Below, piece by piece: positions 1 to 9,530 of a DNA stretch of 64,000 nt. The position numbers were made by a program, and so were the translations under genes. Origin of the DNA: Actinopolymorpha rutila (GTDB lineage: Bacteria; Actinomycetota; Actinomycetes; Propionibacteriales; Actinopolymorphaceae); NCBI RefSeq assembly GCF_013407855.1, contig NZ_JACBZH010000001.1, positions 3,472,001-3,536,000 of the forward strand, given 5' to 3'. Positions within the stretch are counted from its first letter, which is position 1, and the number at the start of each line of letters is the position of its first letter. Under the pieces are notes generated by a model. That model searched no databases and had not been told where the DNA came from. It saw nothing but the letters and a program-made list of their open reading frames with translations.

Positions 1-1
1 G

Positions 2-1285
2 CACGACCGGGACTTCCGCCGGCTCTGGGCCGGCCAGGCCGCCTCCCAGCTCGGCGAACACTCGGCCCTGATGCTGCTGCCGCTGATCGCGGTACTGACC
101 CTGCACGCCGACCCCGGCCAGCTGGGCGTGCTCCGCGCGGTGGGCCAGGCGCCGATCCTGCTGTTCTCCCTCGCCGCCGGTGCGTGGGTGGACCGGTGGC
201 GCACCCGAACGGTGATGGTGGCCACCGACGCCGGCCGCGCGCTGGCGCTGGGTGCAGCCGCGGTCGCGGGCCTGCTCGGTCTGCTCGGCCTGCCGGCGCT
301 GGTCGTCGTCGCGTTCGCCGTGGGTGCCCTGTCGGTGTTCTTCGACGTCGCCTACCAGACGGCACTGGCCCGGATGGTCCGCCGCGACCAGCTGGTGTGG
401 GGCAACAGCGCGCTCGAGGGCAGCCGCTCGGCCGCGCAGATCGGTGGCCCCGCACTCGGCGGCGCAATGGTGTCGATGCTGTCCGCCCCGGTCGGTGCCG
501 CGACCAGCGCGGCGTTCTTCGCCGTGTCGTGCCTGTCCATCCGGCGCATCCGGCACCGCGAGCAGCTGCCGGAACCCGCCGGCGAGCACACCGGGACACC
601 CACCGGCACCCACTCACCGATCTGGCGGCGAATCCGGGAAGGGCTCCGCTTCGTCGCCGCCGACACCTCGCTGCGGACAGTGTGTCTCGCCTCGGCCGCC
701 TTCCAGTTCTGGCTGGCGGCGACGATGACCGGCTACCTGCTGTTCCTGCCGCGGGTGCTGCACCTGTCCGGAACCACCGTCGGCCTGACCCTCGCGGCGG
801 TCGGGCCGGGCGCGCTCGTAGGCGCCCTGCTGGCCGCCCGCCTCCCGCGCCGCTTCGGCTACGGCGTGGTCCTCGTCGCCGCGGCGGCGCTCGGGGACGG
901 CGCGTTTCTCGCCGTGCCCGCGCTCCACGGCTCCTCGGCGGCGACGGTCGCCGTGCTGCTCGCGGTCAACTTCGTGTTCGGAGCCTTCGGCCAGCTGGTG
1001 AACGTCACCGTGATGGCCGTCCGCCAGGCCGTGACCCCGGCCGGGTTGCAGGGGCGCGCGGCCGCGACGATCACGTTCGTGGGCATGGGGCTGACCCCGC
1101 TCGGCTCCCTGCTGGGTGGTTTCCTCGCCGAACGCTGGGACCTGCGTACCAGCCTGCTGGTGACGGCCGCCGGCATGCTGCTGTCTCCGGCGCTGATGGC
1201 GGTGTCCCCGCTCGCCCGGCTGGGCCGGACGCTGCCCACGCCGACTACCTCAGCGCGGGTCGTACCCGGGCCGGGTCCTCAGTGA
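2..1285 (+). CDS. MFS transporter, 5' end cut by the window
   Basis: Major facilitator superfamily efflux-type permease of the cytoplasmic membrane. The frame is open from base 2 and begins with FRRLWAGQAASQLGE, the usual first helix of drug-type MFS proteins, so the true start lies just before the window; 427 residues are visible. About twelve hydrophobic segments can be read, with the loop motif DRWRTR after helix 2 and a longer polar linker near residue 180 between the two halves. The stop overlaps the convergent hydrolase gene by 7 nt. Substrate cannot be told from sequence. Confidence 0.85.
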   Translation, partial: HDRDFRRLWAGQAASQLGEHSALMLLPLIAVLTLHADPGQLGVLRAVGQAPILLFSLAAGAWVDRWRTRTVMVATDAGRALALGAAAVAGLLGLLGLPALVVVAFAVGALSVFFDVAYQTALARMVRRDQLVWGNSALEGSRSAAQIGGPALGGAMVSMLSAPVGAATSAAFFAVSCLSIRRIRHREQLPEPAGEHTGTPTGTHSPIWRRIREGLRFVAADTSLRTVCLASAAFQFWLAATMTGYLLFLPRVLHLSGTTVGLTLAAVGPGALVGALLAARLPRRFGYGVVLVAAAALGDGAFLAVPALHGSSAATVAVLLAVNFVFGAFGQLVNVTVMAVRQAVTPAGLQGRAAATITFVGMGLTPLGSLLGGFLAERWDLRTSLLVTAAGMLLSPALMAVSPLARLGRTLPTPTTSARVVPGPGPQ

Positions 1286-2115
1286 GCCTGCTCCACGGCG
1301 GCGGCGATGGTGACCGCGAATCCGGCCGGGTTGTCGTACGTCATCACGTGCGCGGCACTCGGCACGACGTGCACGGCCACCCCGGCCGGCTCCAGCCCGG
1401 TCAGGTCCACGCCGGTGGTGTGCTCGCCGACCAGCAGCGCCCGCGGCATGCTGCCCTGTGCGAACTGCGTACGGAACGTCGGCTCGCGGTCGGCCAGCAT
1501 CGACACCGACGTACGGTGCATCCCGACCGCCGTCCAGCGTCCGGTGGTGGCGTGGAACACCGACTTGCCGGCGGCGTGCTCGTCCCGGCCGACGACCGCG
1601 CGCAGGGCGTCGTAGCCGCGGCGGACGAACGCCTCCTCGGTCTGGGCGGCCACGTGCGCGCTGAGCTCGCCCACGCCGGGGTCGAGGTTGGGTTCGCAGG
1701 CGACGAGGGTCCCCACGAGGTCGGGCCGGCGGTGGGCGAGCGCGATGGCGACCGACCCGCCGAGGCTGTGGCCGACCACCGTGGCGCCGCTGAGCCCGTC
1801 GGCGTCCAGGACCGCCGCGACCGCGTCGGCGTGCTCCTCGACCGTGTACCCGAACCGCGCGGGGTCGGCCTGGTCGCTCCACCCGGTGCCTACCAGGTCG
1901 ACCAGCAGCGAGCGATGGTGCCGCAGTGCCGGGTGGGTGACCACGTGCGGGAAGTCGGCCGAGGTCGCCGCGCCGAGACCGGCGACGTAGACGAACACCG
2001 GATCCGGGGAACCGGAAGAGTTCGAGGAAGCGGCGGTGTCGCGGGCAGGGAAGTCGCCGGGCAGGTCGAGGTAGCGAACCCAGGAGCCGACGTGGGGCAG
2101 GTACACCGAACGCAT
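1279..2115 (-). CDS. alpha/beta hydrolase
   Basis: Cytosolic alpha/beta-hydrolase-fold enzyme of 278 residues. It has the oxyanion-side strand VFVYVAGLGAA, the DLVGTGWSD loop, the nucleophile elbow GHSLGG (Ser) and a late PSAAHVM segment carrying the catalytic His. An ATG at 2115 is preferred to a GTG two codons earlier because the product then begins MRSVYLP; no strong Shine-Dalgarno is present for either. The gene is convergent with the MFS gene and divergent from the secreted protein at 2337. Substrate unknown; esterase or lipase-like hydrolase are equally possible. Confidence 0.8.
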   Translation of the reverse strand: MRSVYLPHVGSWVRYLDLPGDFPARDTAASSNSSGSPDPVFVYVAGLGAATSADFPHVVTHPALRHHRSLLVDLVGTGWSDQADPARFGYTVEEHADAVAAVLDADGLSGATVVGHSLGGSVAIALAHRRPDLVGTLVACEPNLDPGVGELSAHVAAQTEEAFVRRGYDALRAVVGRDEHAAGKSVFHATTGRWTAVGMHRTSVSMLADREPTFRTQFAQGSMPRALLVGEHTTGVDLTGLEPAGVAVHVVPSAAHVMTYDNPAGFAVTIAAAVEQAH

Positions 2116-2336
2116 GACCACCCAGCATGCCGCATCGGCACGCCACCTCCGCGGCCGCGCCGGATGTGCGGCGCTCCGCGCCCCCGACGTGCTTCGGCAC
2201 CGCCCGGGTGCGAAACTCCCAGGGTTTCTTCAGCTGTTTCCCAGGTTCGGGGCCGATAGTTGTGCGCGATCCCGCGCCGCACGGCCTGCGCGGGGAGGCG
2301 GCCCGAATGCCGGATCGTCCGACGAACGGAGCAGAC

Positions 2337-2948
2337 ATGAGCCCTGCAGGACGCACTGTCAGCCGGACCACTGTGGTCGGGGTGGCCGCCGCCGCGGCGA
2401 CCGTCTCCGGGCTCGTGGTGGGCGGCATCGCGCTGGCGGACAACGCCTCCGGACCGCACACCCAGGTCGCGGCACAGCCACAGGCCACGCCGACCGGCAA
2501 GCCGACCGCGGCGCAGGCACCGAAGGAACGCGGCATGCGACACCCCGGACGGCCGGGTGGACCCGGCCGGTTCGGACCCGGTGGGCTCGGGATGGCCGGA
2601 CGCGCCCTGCACGGTGAGTTCGTCGTCGCCAAGCCGGGTGGCGGCTACCAGACCGTGGCCAGCCAGCGCGGCAGCGTCCAGTCGGTCAGCTCCACCGCGA
2701 TCACGGTGAAGAGCACCGACGGCTACACCCACACCTACGTCGTGGATGCCAGGACGAGGGTCGACGCGCGCCGGGAGGGTGTCGGATCGATCAAGAAGGA
2801 CCAGCAGGTCGCGGTCGTCGCGACGGTCAGCGGCGGCACCTCGACCGCCGTCCGGATCGTCGACCTGGCCGGGCTCGGGCAGCGCGGGAACATGCGCGGG
2901 AACATGCGCCAGATGCCGGCACCCGGCCCGCAGAGCGGCACCAACTAG
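2337..2948 (+). CDS. secreted or anchored protein with DUF5666-like domain
   Basis: A 203-residue protein starting MSPAGRTVSRTT, with one N-terminal hydrophobic segment (about residues 11-35, ending GGIALAD) that is a signal peptide or anchor. A Pro/Gly/Arg-rich spacer follows, then a small beta-rich domain (about residues 95-175) of the type GSVQSVSSTAITVKS, typical of DUF5666 domains. ATG 2337 is chosen because GGA lies 6 nt upstream; the frame stays open further upstream without a start context. Function of these domains is not established. A strong hairpin follows the stop. Confidence 0.7.
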   Translation: MSPAGRTVSRTTVVGVAAAAATVSGLVVGGIALADNASGPHTQVAAQPQATPTGKPTAAQAPKERGMRHPGRPGGPGRFGPGGLGMAGRALHGEFVVAKPGGGYQTVASQRGSVQSVSSTAITVKSTDGYTHTYVVDARTRVDARREGVGSIKKDQQVAVVATVSGGTSTAVRIVDLAGLGQRGNMRGNMRQMPAPGPQSGTN

Positions 2949-2962
2949 ACGAGATCACTCTC

Positions 2963-3000
2963 TGCCGGCTGGATTCCTCCGCGGAAGAATCCAGCCGGCA
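2963..3000. terminator. bidirectional hairpin terminator
   Basis: Perfect 14-bp stem (TGCCGGCTGGATTC paired with GAATCCAGCCGGCA) around a 10-nt loop, lying between two convergent genes, 14 nt after the stop of one and 17 nt after the stop of the other. No long T run, as is common in actinobacteria. Confidence 0.85.
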
Positions 3001-3017
3001 CCGGCCCGCGGACGGGT

Positions 3018-3740
3018 CTACCTGGGTCCCTGGGTCGCCGAGAGGACGTCGCCCGCTGCACTGTCCGGCCCGTCGCCTCGGTGAGCGTTGTTCGCGACGT
3101 CCGCGTCGGCGAGATCGATCCCGGCCGTTCTCGCCCCGGCGGGCCCGACGCGGCGCGCGATTCCCGGGTAGTCGACGACCAGACCGTCCCGGTCGAAGAC
3201 GATGTCGGCGGTGAAGTCGTCGCTGTCGAAGCGGACCACCGCACCGTCACCGTTCGCGCGTACGTGGGTGTAGCGCTGCCGGCTCGGGCGTACCGACAGG
3301 TCGGGGACCGACACCCACGCCGTCAGCAACTCGACCGGCTCACCTGCGGTGAGCAGCCCGTGCCGGCGTACCGGCATGGTGTTGGTGAGCGGGGACAGCC
3401 CGAGGTCGCAGTCCAGCGCGTCGCCGTAGCGACCTGCCTGCCCGCCCGGCGGCGGTGCGTCCAGGTGCCCCTCGGCATCGGCGAGGATCTCCCAGCGGCC
3501 GGCGCCGTCACGGCGCAACTCCAGCACCCGCCGCCAGCCGACGCCGAACGCGTGCACCCGCAGCGACGACGTGGCGTAGTCGTCGCCGGTGGTGAGGGCG
3601 TACTCCAGCCGGTACGGCACCGGATCCGCACCGATCGCCGAACCGACCGCGGACAGGTGCCCGCGTGCCAGCTTCACCTCGGCGAGCTCAGCGCCGGCGT
3701 CCTTGCACCAGACCAGGGACCGGTGTACGTCGGGGTCCAT
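3018..3740 (-). CDS. putative glycolipid-binding domain protein (PF06475-like)
   Basis: 240 residues. The features LDCDLGLSPLTNTMPVRR, RQRYTHVR and DGLVVDYPGIARRV match the conserved core of the putative glycolipid-binding family (formerly DUF1089), whose biochemical role is not firmly known. No signal peptide, so cytosolic. The ATG start is well supported by AGGAGG 7 nt upstream. The C-terminal about 30 residues beyond the PGIARRV motif are Ala/Asp-rich and look unconserved. Convergent with the DUF5666-like gene and separated from it by a hairpin. Confidence 0.75.
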   Translation of the reverse strand: MDPDVHRSLVWCKDAGAELAEVKLARGHLSAVGSAIGADPVPYRLEYALTTGDDYATSSLRVHAFGVGWRRVLELRRDGAGRWEILADAEGHLDAPPPGGQAGRYGDALDCDLGLSPLTNTMPVRRHGLLTAGEPVELLTAWVSVPDLSVRPSRQRYTHVRANGDGAVVRFDSDDFTADIVFDRDGLVVDYPGIARRVGPAGARTAGIDLADADVANNAHRGDGPDSAAGDVLSATQGPR

Positions 3741-3848
3741 GCGGCCACCTCCTCGCGGTTGGCGGGAGGTTACCTCCGCGCGGACCCCGCCGGTGCGGAA
3801 TCGACCAGGCCTGGCCGTGCCTTCGCCGACGCGGCCTGACGCGGACGT

Positions 3849-5924
3849 CTACCCGGACGTCTTCGCGAGGCCCACCTGGTCGAGGACGAACGCGTGCACC
3901 TGCGCCTCGTCCCGCCAGGCGTCGTACCTGCCCGAGGGTCCGCCGTGGCCCGCGCCGAGTTCGGTCTTCAACAGCACGGGTCCGCCACCGGTCATCCGGT
4001 CACGCAGCCGGGCGACCCACTTGGCCGGCTCCCAGTAGCTCACCCGCGGGTCGTTCAGCCCGGCGGTGGCGTAGATCGCGGGGTAGTGACTGGCCGAGAC
4101 GTTGTCGAAGGGCGCGTACGCCTTCATCGCGGCGTACACCTGCGGGTCGGCCACCGGGTTTCCCCACTCGTCCCACTCCCGCACCGTCAACGGCAGCGAC
4201 GGGTCGAGGATGGTGGTGAGCGCGTCGACGAACGGCACCTCCGCCACCGCCGCGGCGCACAGGTCCGGCCGGATGTTGAGCACGGCACCGATCAGCAGGC
4301 CACCCGCAGACCCGCCCCGGATCGCCAGTCCGTCCCGGGTGGTCCAGCCGTTGTCCACCAGGTAGTCGGCGGCGGCCACGAAGTCGGTGAAGGTGTTGGC
4401 CTTCTCCAGCCGCTTGCCGTGTTCGTACCACGACCGCCCGAGCTCCCCGCCGCCGCGCACGTGCGCGATGGCGAACGCCACACCCCGGTCCAGCAGTGAC
4501 AGCCGCAAAGTGGAGAACCACGGGTCCATCGAGTGTTCGTACGACCCGTAGCCGTACAGCAGCACCGGCCCGCCCTCGGGCCGGTCGTCGCGCCACACCA
4601 GCGAGATCGGCACCTTCGTCCCGTCCGGAGCGGTGGCCCACTCCCGGGTCGACTGGTAGCGGTCGAGGTCGACGTTCAGCACCGGCTGCCGCTTGCGCAG
4701 CCTGCGCGCGTCGGTGGCCAGGTCGACGTCGACGACGGAGTTCGGCGTGGTCAGCGAGGTGTAGTCGATCCGCAGCGTGGTGGTGTCGAACTCCCGGTTG
4801 GTGCCGACGTCCACGGTGTAGATGGGCTCCTCGAAGACCATCCGGCGGCGCTCGGAGTCCGCGACGGTGATCACGTCGAGTTCGGTACGCCCGTCGGAGC
4901 GCAACGCCACCACCAGATGGTCGGTGAACGCGTCCACCGACACGATCCGAACGCCTTCCTGGTGCGGGATCACGTCCGTCCAGCGTTCCGGGCGGGGGTC
5001 CTCCACCGGTGCCTGCGCGAGCCGGAAGTCCGGTCCCTGGTCGTTGGTGACGAACAGGAACCGGTCGGTGTGGTGCTCGAGGGTGTACTCCACGCCGGGC
5101 CGGCGCGCGGCGACCAGGCGCCACCGGCCTTCGGGGTCGTCGGTGGGCAGGACGTGCACCTCGCTGGACTCGGTGGCATGCAGGTCCAGCACCAGCCACT
5201 CACGCGAACGGGTCCGGGAGATGCCGAGGTAGAACGACTCGTCCTCCTCGGTGAAGATCAGCACGTCCTCGCCCTGGTCGGTGCCGAGCCGGTGCCGCCA
5301 CAGCTTCCACGGCCGGTGGGCCGGGTCGAGGGTGGTGTAGAAGAGGAAGCCCTCGTCGGCCGACCAGGCCGCGCCGTAGCCCGTCGGGCTGATCGTGTCG
5401 GGCAGGTGCTCGCCGGTGCGGAGGTCCTTCACCCGCATCCGGAACTCCTCGCTGCCGTCGGTGTCGACCGAGTAGGCGAGCAGGTGGCCGCTCGGCGAGA
5501 CCGCGAACGCGCCCAACGCGAAGTAGTCGGTGCCCTCGGCCGCCTCGTTGCAGTCCAGCAGCACCTCCTCCCCGCCGGCGTCCCCGGTGCTGTCCCGGCC
5601 GCTGTCCCCGTCACCGACCGGCTGCCGTACGAACAGCGGGTACTGCTTGCCCTCCTGGGTGCGGGTGAAGTACTCCCACGCGCCGTCGCGGGCCGGGACG
5701 TCCTCGTCGGTCTCCTTGATCCGCGAGCGGTACTCCTCGAACAGCTCCTCACGCAGGCCGGCCAGATGTGCGAGGGATTCCTCGGTATGGGCGTTCTCGG
5801 CCTTCAGATGGGCGAGCACGGCCGGGTCCTCGCGGTCGCGAAGCCAGGCGTACTCGTCGACCCGCTCGTCACCGTGGTGGCGGTGGACGAAGGGACGCTG
5901 CTCGGGGCGGGGTGCAGTCGGCAT
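3849..5924 (-). CDS. ptrB: S9 family prolyl oligopeptidase, oligopeptidase B type
   Basis: Cytosolic serine peptidase cleaving short peptides after basic residues if a true oligopeptidase B. 691 residues, the usual length. An N-terminal seven-bladed propeller region (about 70-400) is followed by the catalytic domain: AHVRGGGELGRSWYE, the nucleophile GGSAGG, and a C-terminal GAGHGGPSGR with the His. I start it at ATG 5924 (MPTAPRPEQRPF); an upstream in-frame extension would run through the stop of the ABC exporter gene. Only 10 nt separate it from that gene, suggesting one transcript. Confidence 0.88.
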   Translation of the reverse strand: MPTAPRPEQRPFVHRHHGDERVDEYAWLRDREDPAVLAHLKAENAHTEESLAHLAGLREELFEEYRSRIKETDEDVPARDGAWEYFTRTQEGKQYPLFVRQPVGDGDSGRDSTGDAGGEEVLLDCNEAAEGTDYFALGAFAVSPSGHLLAYSVDTDGSEEFRMRVKDLRTGEHLPDTISPTGYGAAWSADEGFLFYTTLDPAHRPWKLWRHRLGTDQGEDVLIFTEEDESFYLGISRTRSREWLVLDLHATESSEVHVLPTDDPEGRWRLVAARRPGVEYTLEHHTDRFLFVTNDQGPDFRLAQAPVEDPRPERWTDVIPHQEGVRIVSVDAFTDHLVVALRSDGRTELDVITVADSERRRMVFEEPIYTVDVGTNREFDTTTLRIDYTSLTTPNSVVDVDLATDARRLRKRQPVLNVDLDRYQSTREWATAPDGTKVPISLVWRDDRPEGGPVLLYGYGSYEHSMDPWFSTLRLSLLDRGVAFAIAHVRGGGELGRSWYEHGKRLEKANTFTDFVAAADYLVDNGWTTRDGLAIRGGSAGGLLIGAVLNIRPDLCAAAVAEVPFVDALTTILDPSLPLTVREWDEWGNPVADPQVYAAMKAYAPFDNVSASHYPAIYATAGLNDPRVSYWEPAKWVARLRDRMTGGGPVLLKTELGAGHGGPSGRYDAWRDEAQVHAFVLDQVGLAKTSG

Positions 5925-5934
5925 GGCGCCGACA

Positions 5935-7926
5935 TTACCCGGCCGGGGACGCGACGTTCGCCGCCGCGGACGGCCCCGGCGATACCACGACAGGGTCACC
6001 CGAACGGCCGTCGTGGTCCGGGCCCTGGTTCGCGCCGATCTCCTCCATGCCCCCGTCGGCGCTTTCCTCGGTGGCGAACTGCGTACGGTGCAACTCGGCG
6101 TAGCGGCCGCCGCGGGCGAGCAGTTCGTGGTGGGTGCCGCGTTCGACCACCCGGCCGGCCTCGAGCACCAGGATCAGGTCGGCGGCCCGGACCGTGGACA
6201 GCCGGTGCGCGATGACGATGGCGGTCCGGTCGGCCAGCGCCTCACCGAGCGCGGCCTGCACGGCGGCCTCGGAGGTGGAGTCGAGGTGCGCGGTCGCCTC
6301 GTCCAGGATCACCACCCGCGGCTGGGCGAGCAGCAGCCGGGCGATGGTCAGCCGCTGGCGTTCACCTCCGGACAGCCGGTAGCCGCGTTCGCCGACCACC
6401 GTGTCCAGGCCCTCGGGCAGGCCGGCCACCAGGGCGTCCAGCCGAGCCCGGCGCAGCGCCTCCCACAGCTCGTCGTCACGGGCCTCCGGCCGGGCCAGCA
6501 GGAGGTTGGCGCGCAGCGACTCGTGGAAGAGGTGGCCGTCCTGGGTGACCATGCCGATGGTGTCGCGCAGCGAGTCGAACGTCAGGTCGCGTACGTCGGC
6601 ACCGGACAGCCGCACCGCACCCTCGTCCACGTCGTACAGCCGGGGGATCAGCGAGGCGATGGTCGACTTCCCCGCACCGGAGGAGCCCACCAGCGCCACC
6701 ATGGCGCCCGGCTCGACCCGGAACGACACGTCGTGCAGCACCTCCTCACCGCCGCGCGTGTCCAGCTTCGCCACCTCCTCAAGCGACGCCAGCGACACCT
6801 TGTCGGCGGCCGGGTAGCCGAACCGGACGTGCTCGAACTCCACCGACACCGGCCCGTCCGGCACGCGAACGGCGTCCGGCTTCTGGTCGATCAGCGGCGC
6901 CAGGTCGAGCACCTCGAAGACCCGCTCGAAGCTGACCAGCGCGCTCATCACCTCCACCCGGGCGCTGGCCAGCGCGGTCAGCGGCGCGTACAGCCGGGTG
7001 AGCAGCAGGGCCAGCGCCACCACGTCGCCGGGGTCGAGCGAGCCGGCGAGGGCGTAGTAGCCGCCGAGCCCGTAGACCAGGGCCAGCGCCAGTGCGGAGA
7101 CCAGCGTGAGCGCGGCGATGAACACCCACTGCACCATCGCGCTGCGCACGCCGATGTCGCGCACCCGCCGGGCGCGCACCGCGAACTCCGCGGACTCGTT
7201 CGCGGGCCGCCCGAACAGCTTGACCAGGGTGGCGCCCGGCGCGGAGAAGCGCTCGGTCATCTGGGTGCTCATCGCGGAGTTGTGGTTGGCCGCCTCACGC
7301 TCCAGCCGGGCCAGCCGGTTGCCCATCCGCCGTGCGGGCACCACGAAGATCGGCAGCAGCACCAGCGCCAGCACGGTCAGCTGCCAGGACAGGCCGATCA
7401 TCACCGCGAGGGTGAGGACCAGGGTGACGAGGTTGCTCACCACCCCGGACAGCGTGTCGCTGAAGGCCCGCTGGGCGCCGAGCACGTCGTTGTTGAGCCG
7501 GCTCACCAGCGCGCCGGTCCGGGTGCGGGTGAAGAACGCGACCGGCATGCGCTGAACGTGGTCGAACACGGCCGTGCGCAGGTCGAGGATCAGCCCCTCG
7601 CCGATGCGGGCGGACAGCAGCCGGGTGAGGATCCCGAGCCCCGCCTCGGCCACGGCGATGACCGCGATCACGGCGGCCAGGATGAGAACGATCCGCAACG
7701 GGGAGCGTTCCACGATTGCGTCCAGGACCCGCCCGGCCAGTACCGGGGTCGCCACCGTCAGGACAGCGGTCACGACGCTGAGCAGCAGGAACTTCGTCAG
7801 CTGGGCACGGTGCGGGGCGGCGAACCGGCCGATCCGCCGCAGCGTCGCACGGGAGAACGGCCGGCGTTCGTCCTCGGCGTTCATCGCGTGGTAGAGCGAC
7901 ACCCACGCGGTGGTCTCCATGTCCAT
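5935..7926 (-). CDS. ABC exporter, fused transmembrane and ATPase domains
   Basis: A 663-residue half-transporter of the ABCB/MsbA type that should dimerise in the membrane. Six-helix domain about residues 40-330, then the ATPase: Walker A GSSGAGKST, signature LSGGERQR, Walker B VVILDEATAHLD, switch His in IVIAHRLST. Start at ATG 7926 is set by AAGGGA 10 nt upstream; a second ATG two codons later would be too far from it. The C-terminal about 40 residues after the ATPase are low-complexity. The substrate is unknown. Tandem repeats lie 55-88 nt upstream. Confidence 0.88.
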   Translation of the reverse strand: MDMETTAWVSLYHAMNAEDERRPFSRATLRRIGRFAAPHRAQLTKFLLLSVVTAVLTVATPVLAGRVLDAIVERSPLRIVLILAAVIAVIAVAEAGLGILTRLLSARIGEGLILDLRTAVFDHVQRMPVAFFTRTRTGALVSRLNNDVLGAQRAFSDTLSGVVSNLVTLVLTLAVMIGLSWQLTVLALVLLPIFVVPARRMGNRLARLEREAANHNSAMSTQMTERFSAPGATLVKLFGRPANESAEFAVRARRVRDIGVRSAMVQWVFIAALTLVSALALALVYGLGGYYALAGSLDPGDVVALALLLTRLYAPLTALASARVEVMSALVSFERVFEVLDLAPLIDQKPDAVRVPDGPVSVEFEHVRFGYPAADKVSLASLEEVAKLDTRGGEEVLHDVSFRVEPGAMVALVGSSGAGKSTIASLIPRLYDVDEGAVRLSGADVRDLTFDSLRDTIGMVTQDGHLFHESLRANLLLARPEARDDELWEALRRARLDALVAGLPEGLDTVVGERGYRLSGGERQRLTIARLLLAQPRVVILDEATAHLDSTSEAAVQAALGEALADRTAIVIAHRLSTVRAADLILVLEAGRVVERGTHHELLARGGRYAELHRTQFATEESADGGMEEIGANQGPDHDGRSGDPVVVSPGPSAAANVASPAG

Positions 7927-7980
7927 GCCCGCTCGGTCCCTTCGCCTCGGTGGCCTGCGCACGTCGTGGTGGACGACGAC

Positions 7981-8014
7981 GTCGTACGGAGATCGACGTC
8001 GTACGAACGTCGAC
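7981..8014. repeat. tandem 17-bp repeat upstream of the ABC exporter
   Basis: Two head-to-tail 17-mers, GTCGTACGGAGATCGAC and GTCGTACGAACGTCGAC, 14 of 17 identical; a 12-mer CGACGTCGTACG recurs at 7977 and 7994. The position, just upstream of the exporter start, fits an operator for an unidentified regulator. Confidence 0.55.
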
Positions 8015-8101
8015 GAGGGCGACGCTAGGACCCCAACCAGGGTTGAGGGCAAGCCGCCGCCTCAACGCGGGACACCATCTCAGGCACCACCCCCCAAGCC
8101 G

Positions 8102-8118
8102 CCTCGCCGGCGGCGAGG
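8102..8118 (-). terminator. hairpin after the thiolase gene
   Basis: CCTCGCC-GGC-GGCGAGG, a 7-bp GC stem 33 nt beyond the thiolase stop on its coding strand. Confidence 0.5.
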
Positions 8119-8151
8119 GGAAGGAGGAGCGAAGCGAGGCCGGACCGGACG

Positions 8152-9333
8152 TCAGGCCTCGAGGACGACCGCGAGTCCCTGGCCGACGCCGATGCACAGG
8201 GCGGCCAGGCCGCGCCCGCCGCCACGACGGCGCAGCTGCCAGGCCAGCGAGGCGACGATCCGCGCGCCTGAGGCCCCGAGCGGGTGCCCGAGCGCGATGG
8301 CACCGCCGCGCGGGTTGACGATCTCCGGGTCGAGGTCGCGCCAGTGCGTCAGACAGGCCAGCGCCTGGGCGGCGAAAGCCTCGTTCAGCTCCACCACGTC
8401 CAGGTCGCCCCAGCCGAGCCCGGCCCGGGCCAGCGCCTGCTCGGCCGCCCGCACCGGGCCGACGCCGAACAGCCGCGGGTCGACCGCCGCGACGCCCCGG
8501 GACACCACCCGGGCGAGCGGGTCCGCCCCGATCGAGCGGGCCGCGTCCTGGTCGCCGAGCAGCAGCGCCGCCGCAGCGTCGTTCAGCGGAGAGGAGTTGC
8601 CCGCCGTCACCGACCCGTCCTGGCGGAACGCCGGCCGCAGCGCGGCGAGGACCTCGGCGGTGGTGTCCGGCCGGACGCTCTCGTCGCGGTCCAGGTCGCA
8701 GCCGGGTACGGCCGCCACCTCCTCGGCGAACTCCCCGGCCGCCCACGCGGCGGCTGCCCGCCGGTGACTGCGTACGGCGAACGCGTCCTGCGCCGCCCGC
8801 GTGATGCCGTACTCACCCGCCAGCGCCTCGGTGGCCTCGCCCAGCGACACCGTCCACTCCGGCGGCATCGCCGGGTTGACCATGCGCCAGCCCAGCGTCG
8901 TCGAGTGCAGCGTCTGTGACTCACGCGGGAAGCCCCGCTCGGGTTTGGGCATCACCCACGGCGCGCGGCTCATCGACTCCACCCCGCCGGCAACGCACAG
9001 GGACGCGTCGCCGGTGGCGATGGTGCGGCCGGCCGCCAGCACCGCCTCCATCCCCGACCCGCACAGCCGGTTGACGGTGACGCCGGGCACCGACGTCGGC
9101 AGGCCCGCCAGCAGCACGGCCATCCGGGCGACGTTGCGGTTGTCCTCGCCCGCGCCGTTGGCGGCACCGAACACCACGTCGTCGACGCGGGCCGGGTCCA
9201 GTCCCGGATTGCGGCGGACGAGTTCGCCGACCACGTGGGCGGCGAGGTCGTCCGGGCGTACCGCGGCCAATCCTCCTGCGTACCGGCCGATCGGCGTACG
9301 CACGGCGTCGAGCACGAACACCTCGTGGTTCAC
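8152..9333 (-). CDS. acetyl-CoA acetyltransferase / acyl-CoA thiolase
   Basis: 393-residue thiolase, the usual family length, acting in fatty-acid or aromatic degradation or in acetoacetyl-CoA synthesis. Catalytic residues are visible: nucleophile Cys in NRLCGSGMEAV, ELNEAFAAQ, the His in ALGHPLGASGAR, and the second Cys in CIGVGQG (the commonest form is CIGGGQG). The GTG start at 9333 has GGAAGGAG 8 nt upstream. It is alone on its transcript and divergent from a NUDIX gene. The sub-type (3-oxoadipyl-CoA, 3-ketoacyl-CoA or acetoacetyl-CoA) cannot be decided here. Confidence 0.88.
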   Translation of the reverse strand: MNHEVFVLDAVRTPIGRYAGGLAAVRPDDLAAHVVGELVRRNPGLDPARVDDVVFGAANGAGEDNRNVARMAVLLAGLPTSVPGVTVNRLCGSGMEAVLAAGRTIATGDASLCVAGGVESMSRAPWVMPKPERGFPRESQTLHSTTLGWRMVNPAMPPEWTVSLGEATEALAGEYGITRAAQDAFAVRSHRRAAAAWAAGEFAEEVAAVPGCDLDRDESVRPDTTAEVLAALRPAFRQDGSVTAGNSSPLNDAAAALLLGDQDAARSIGADPLARVVSRGVAAVDPRLFGVGPVRAAEQALARAGLGWGDLDVVELNEAFAAQALACLTHWRDLDPEIVNPRGGAIALGHPLGASGARIVASLAWQLRRRGGGRGLAALCIGVGQGLAVVLEA

Positions 9334-9530
9334 CGCACCGGCTCCTTCCCGCCCCGTCGCAACCTGACTCCCAGCAAGTGATTCCCGTCCAGCCCGTAGC
9401 CCAGCGCATCCCTTTGTGCACAGGCGGTTCACGGCCTTCCGCCATCCTCCGTGGTCGCCGCGCCGGTGTCGAGCCGGGCCGGGCGCGTCGGGTTTCGGGG
9501 GAAATTGATCATGGCTATATCGTTCGGCTC

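Noticed and set aside
5530..8028. An 832-codon plus-strand frame opposite oligopeptidase B and the ABC exporter
   Set aside because: Composition is Arg/Gln/His/Gly repeats with no motif; the opposite strand holds two complete known proteins.
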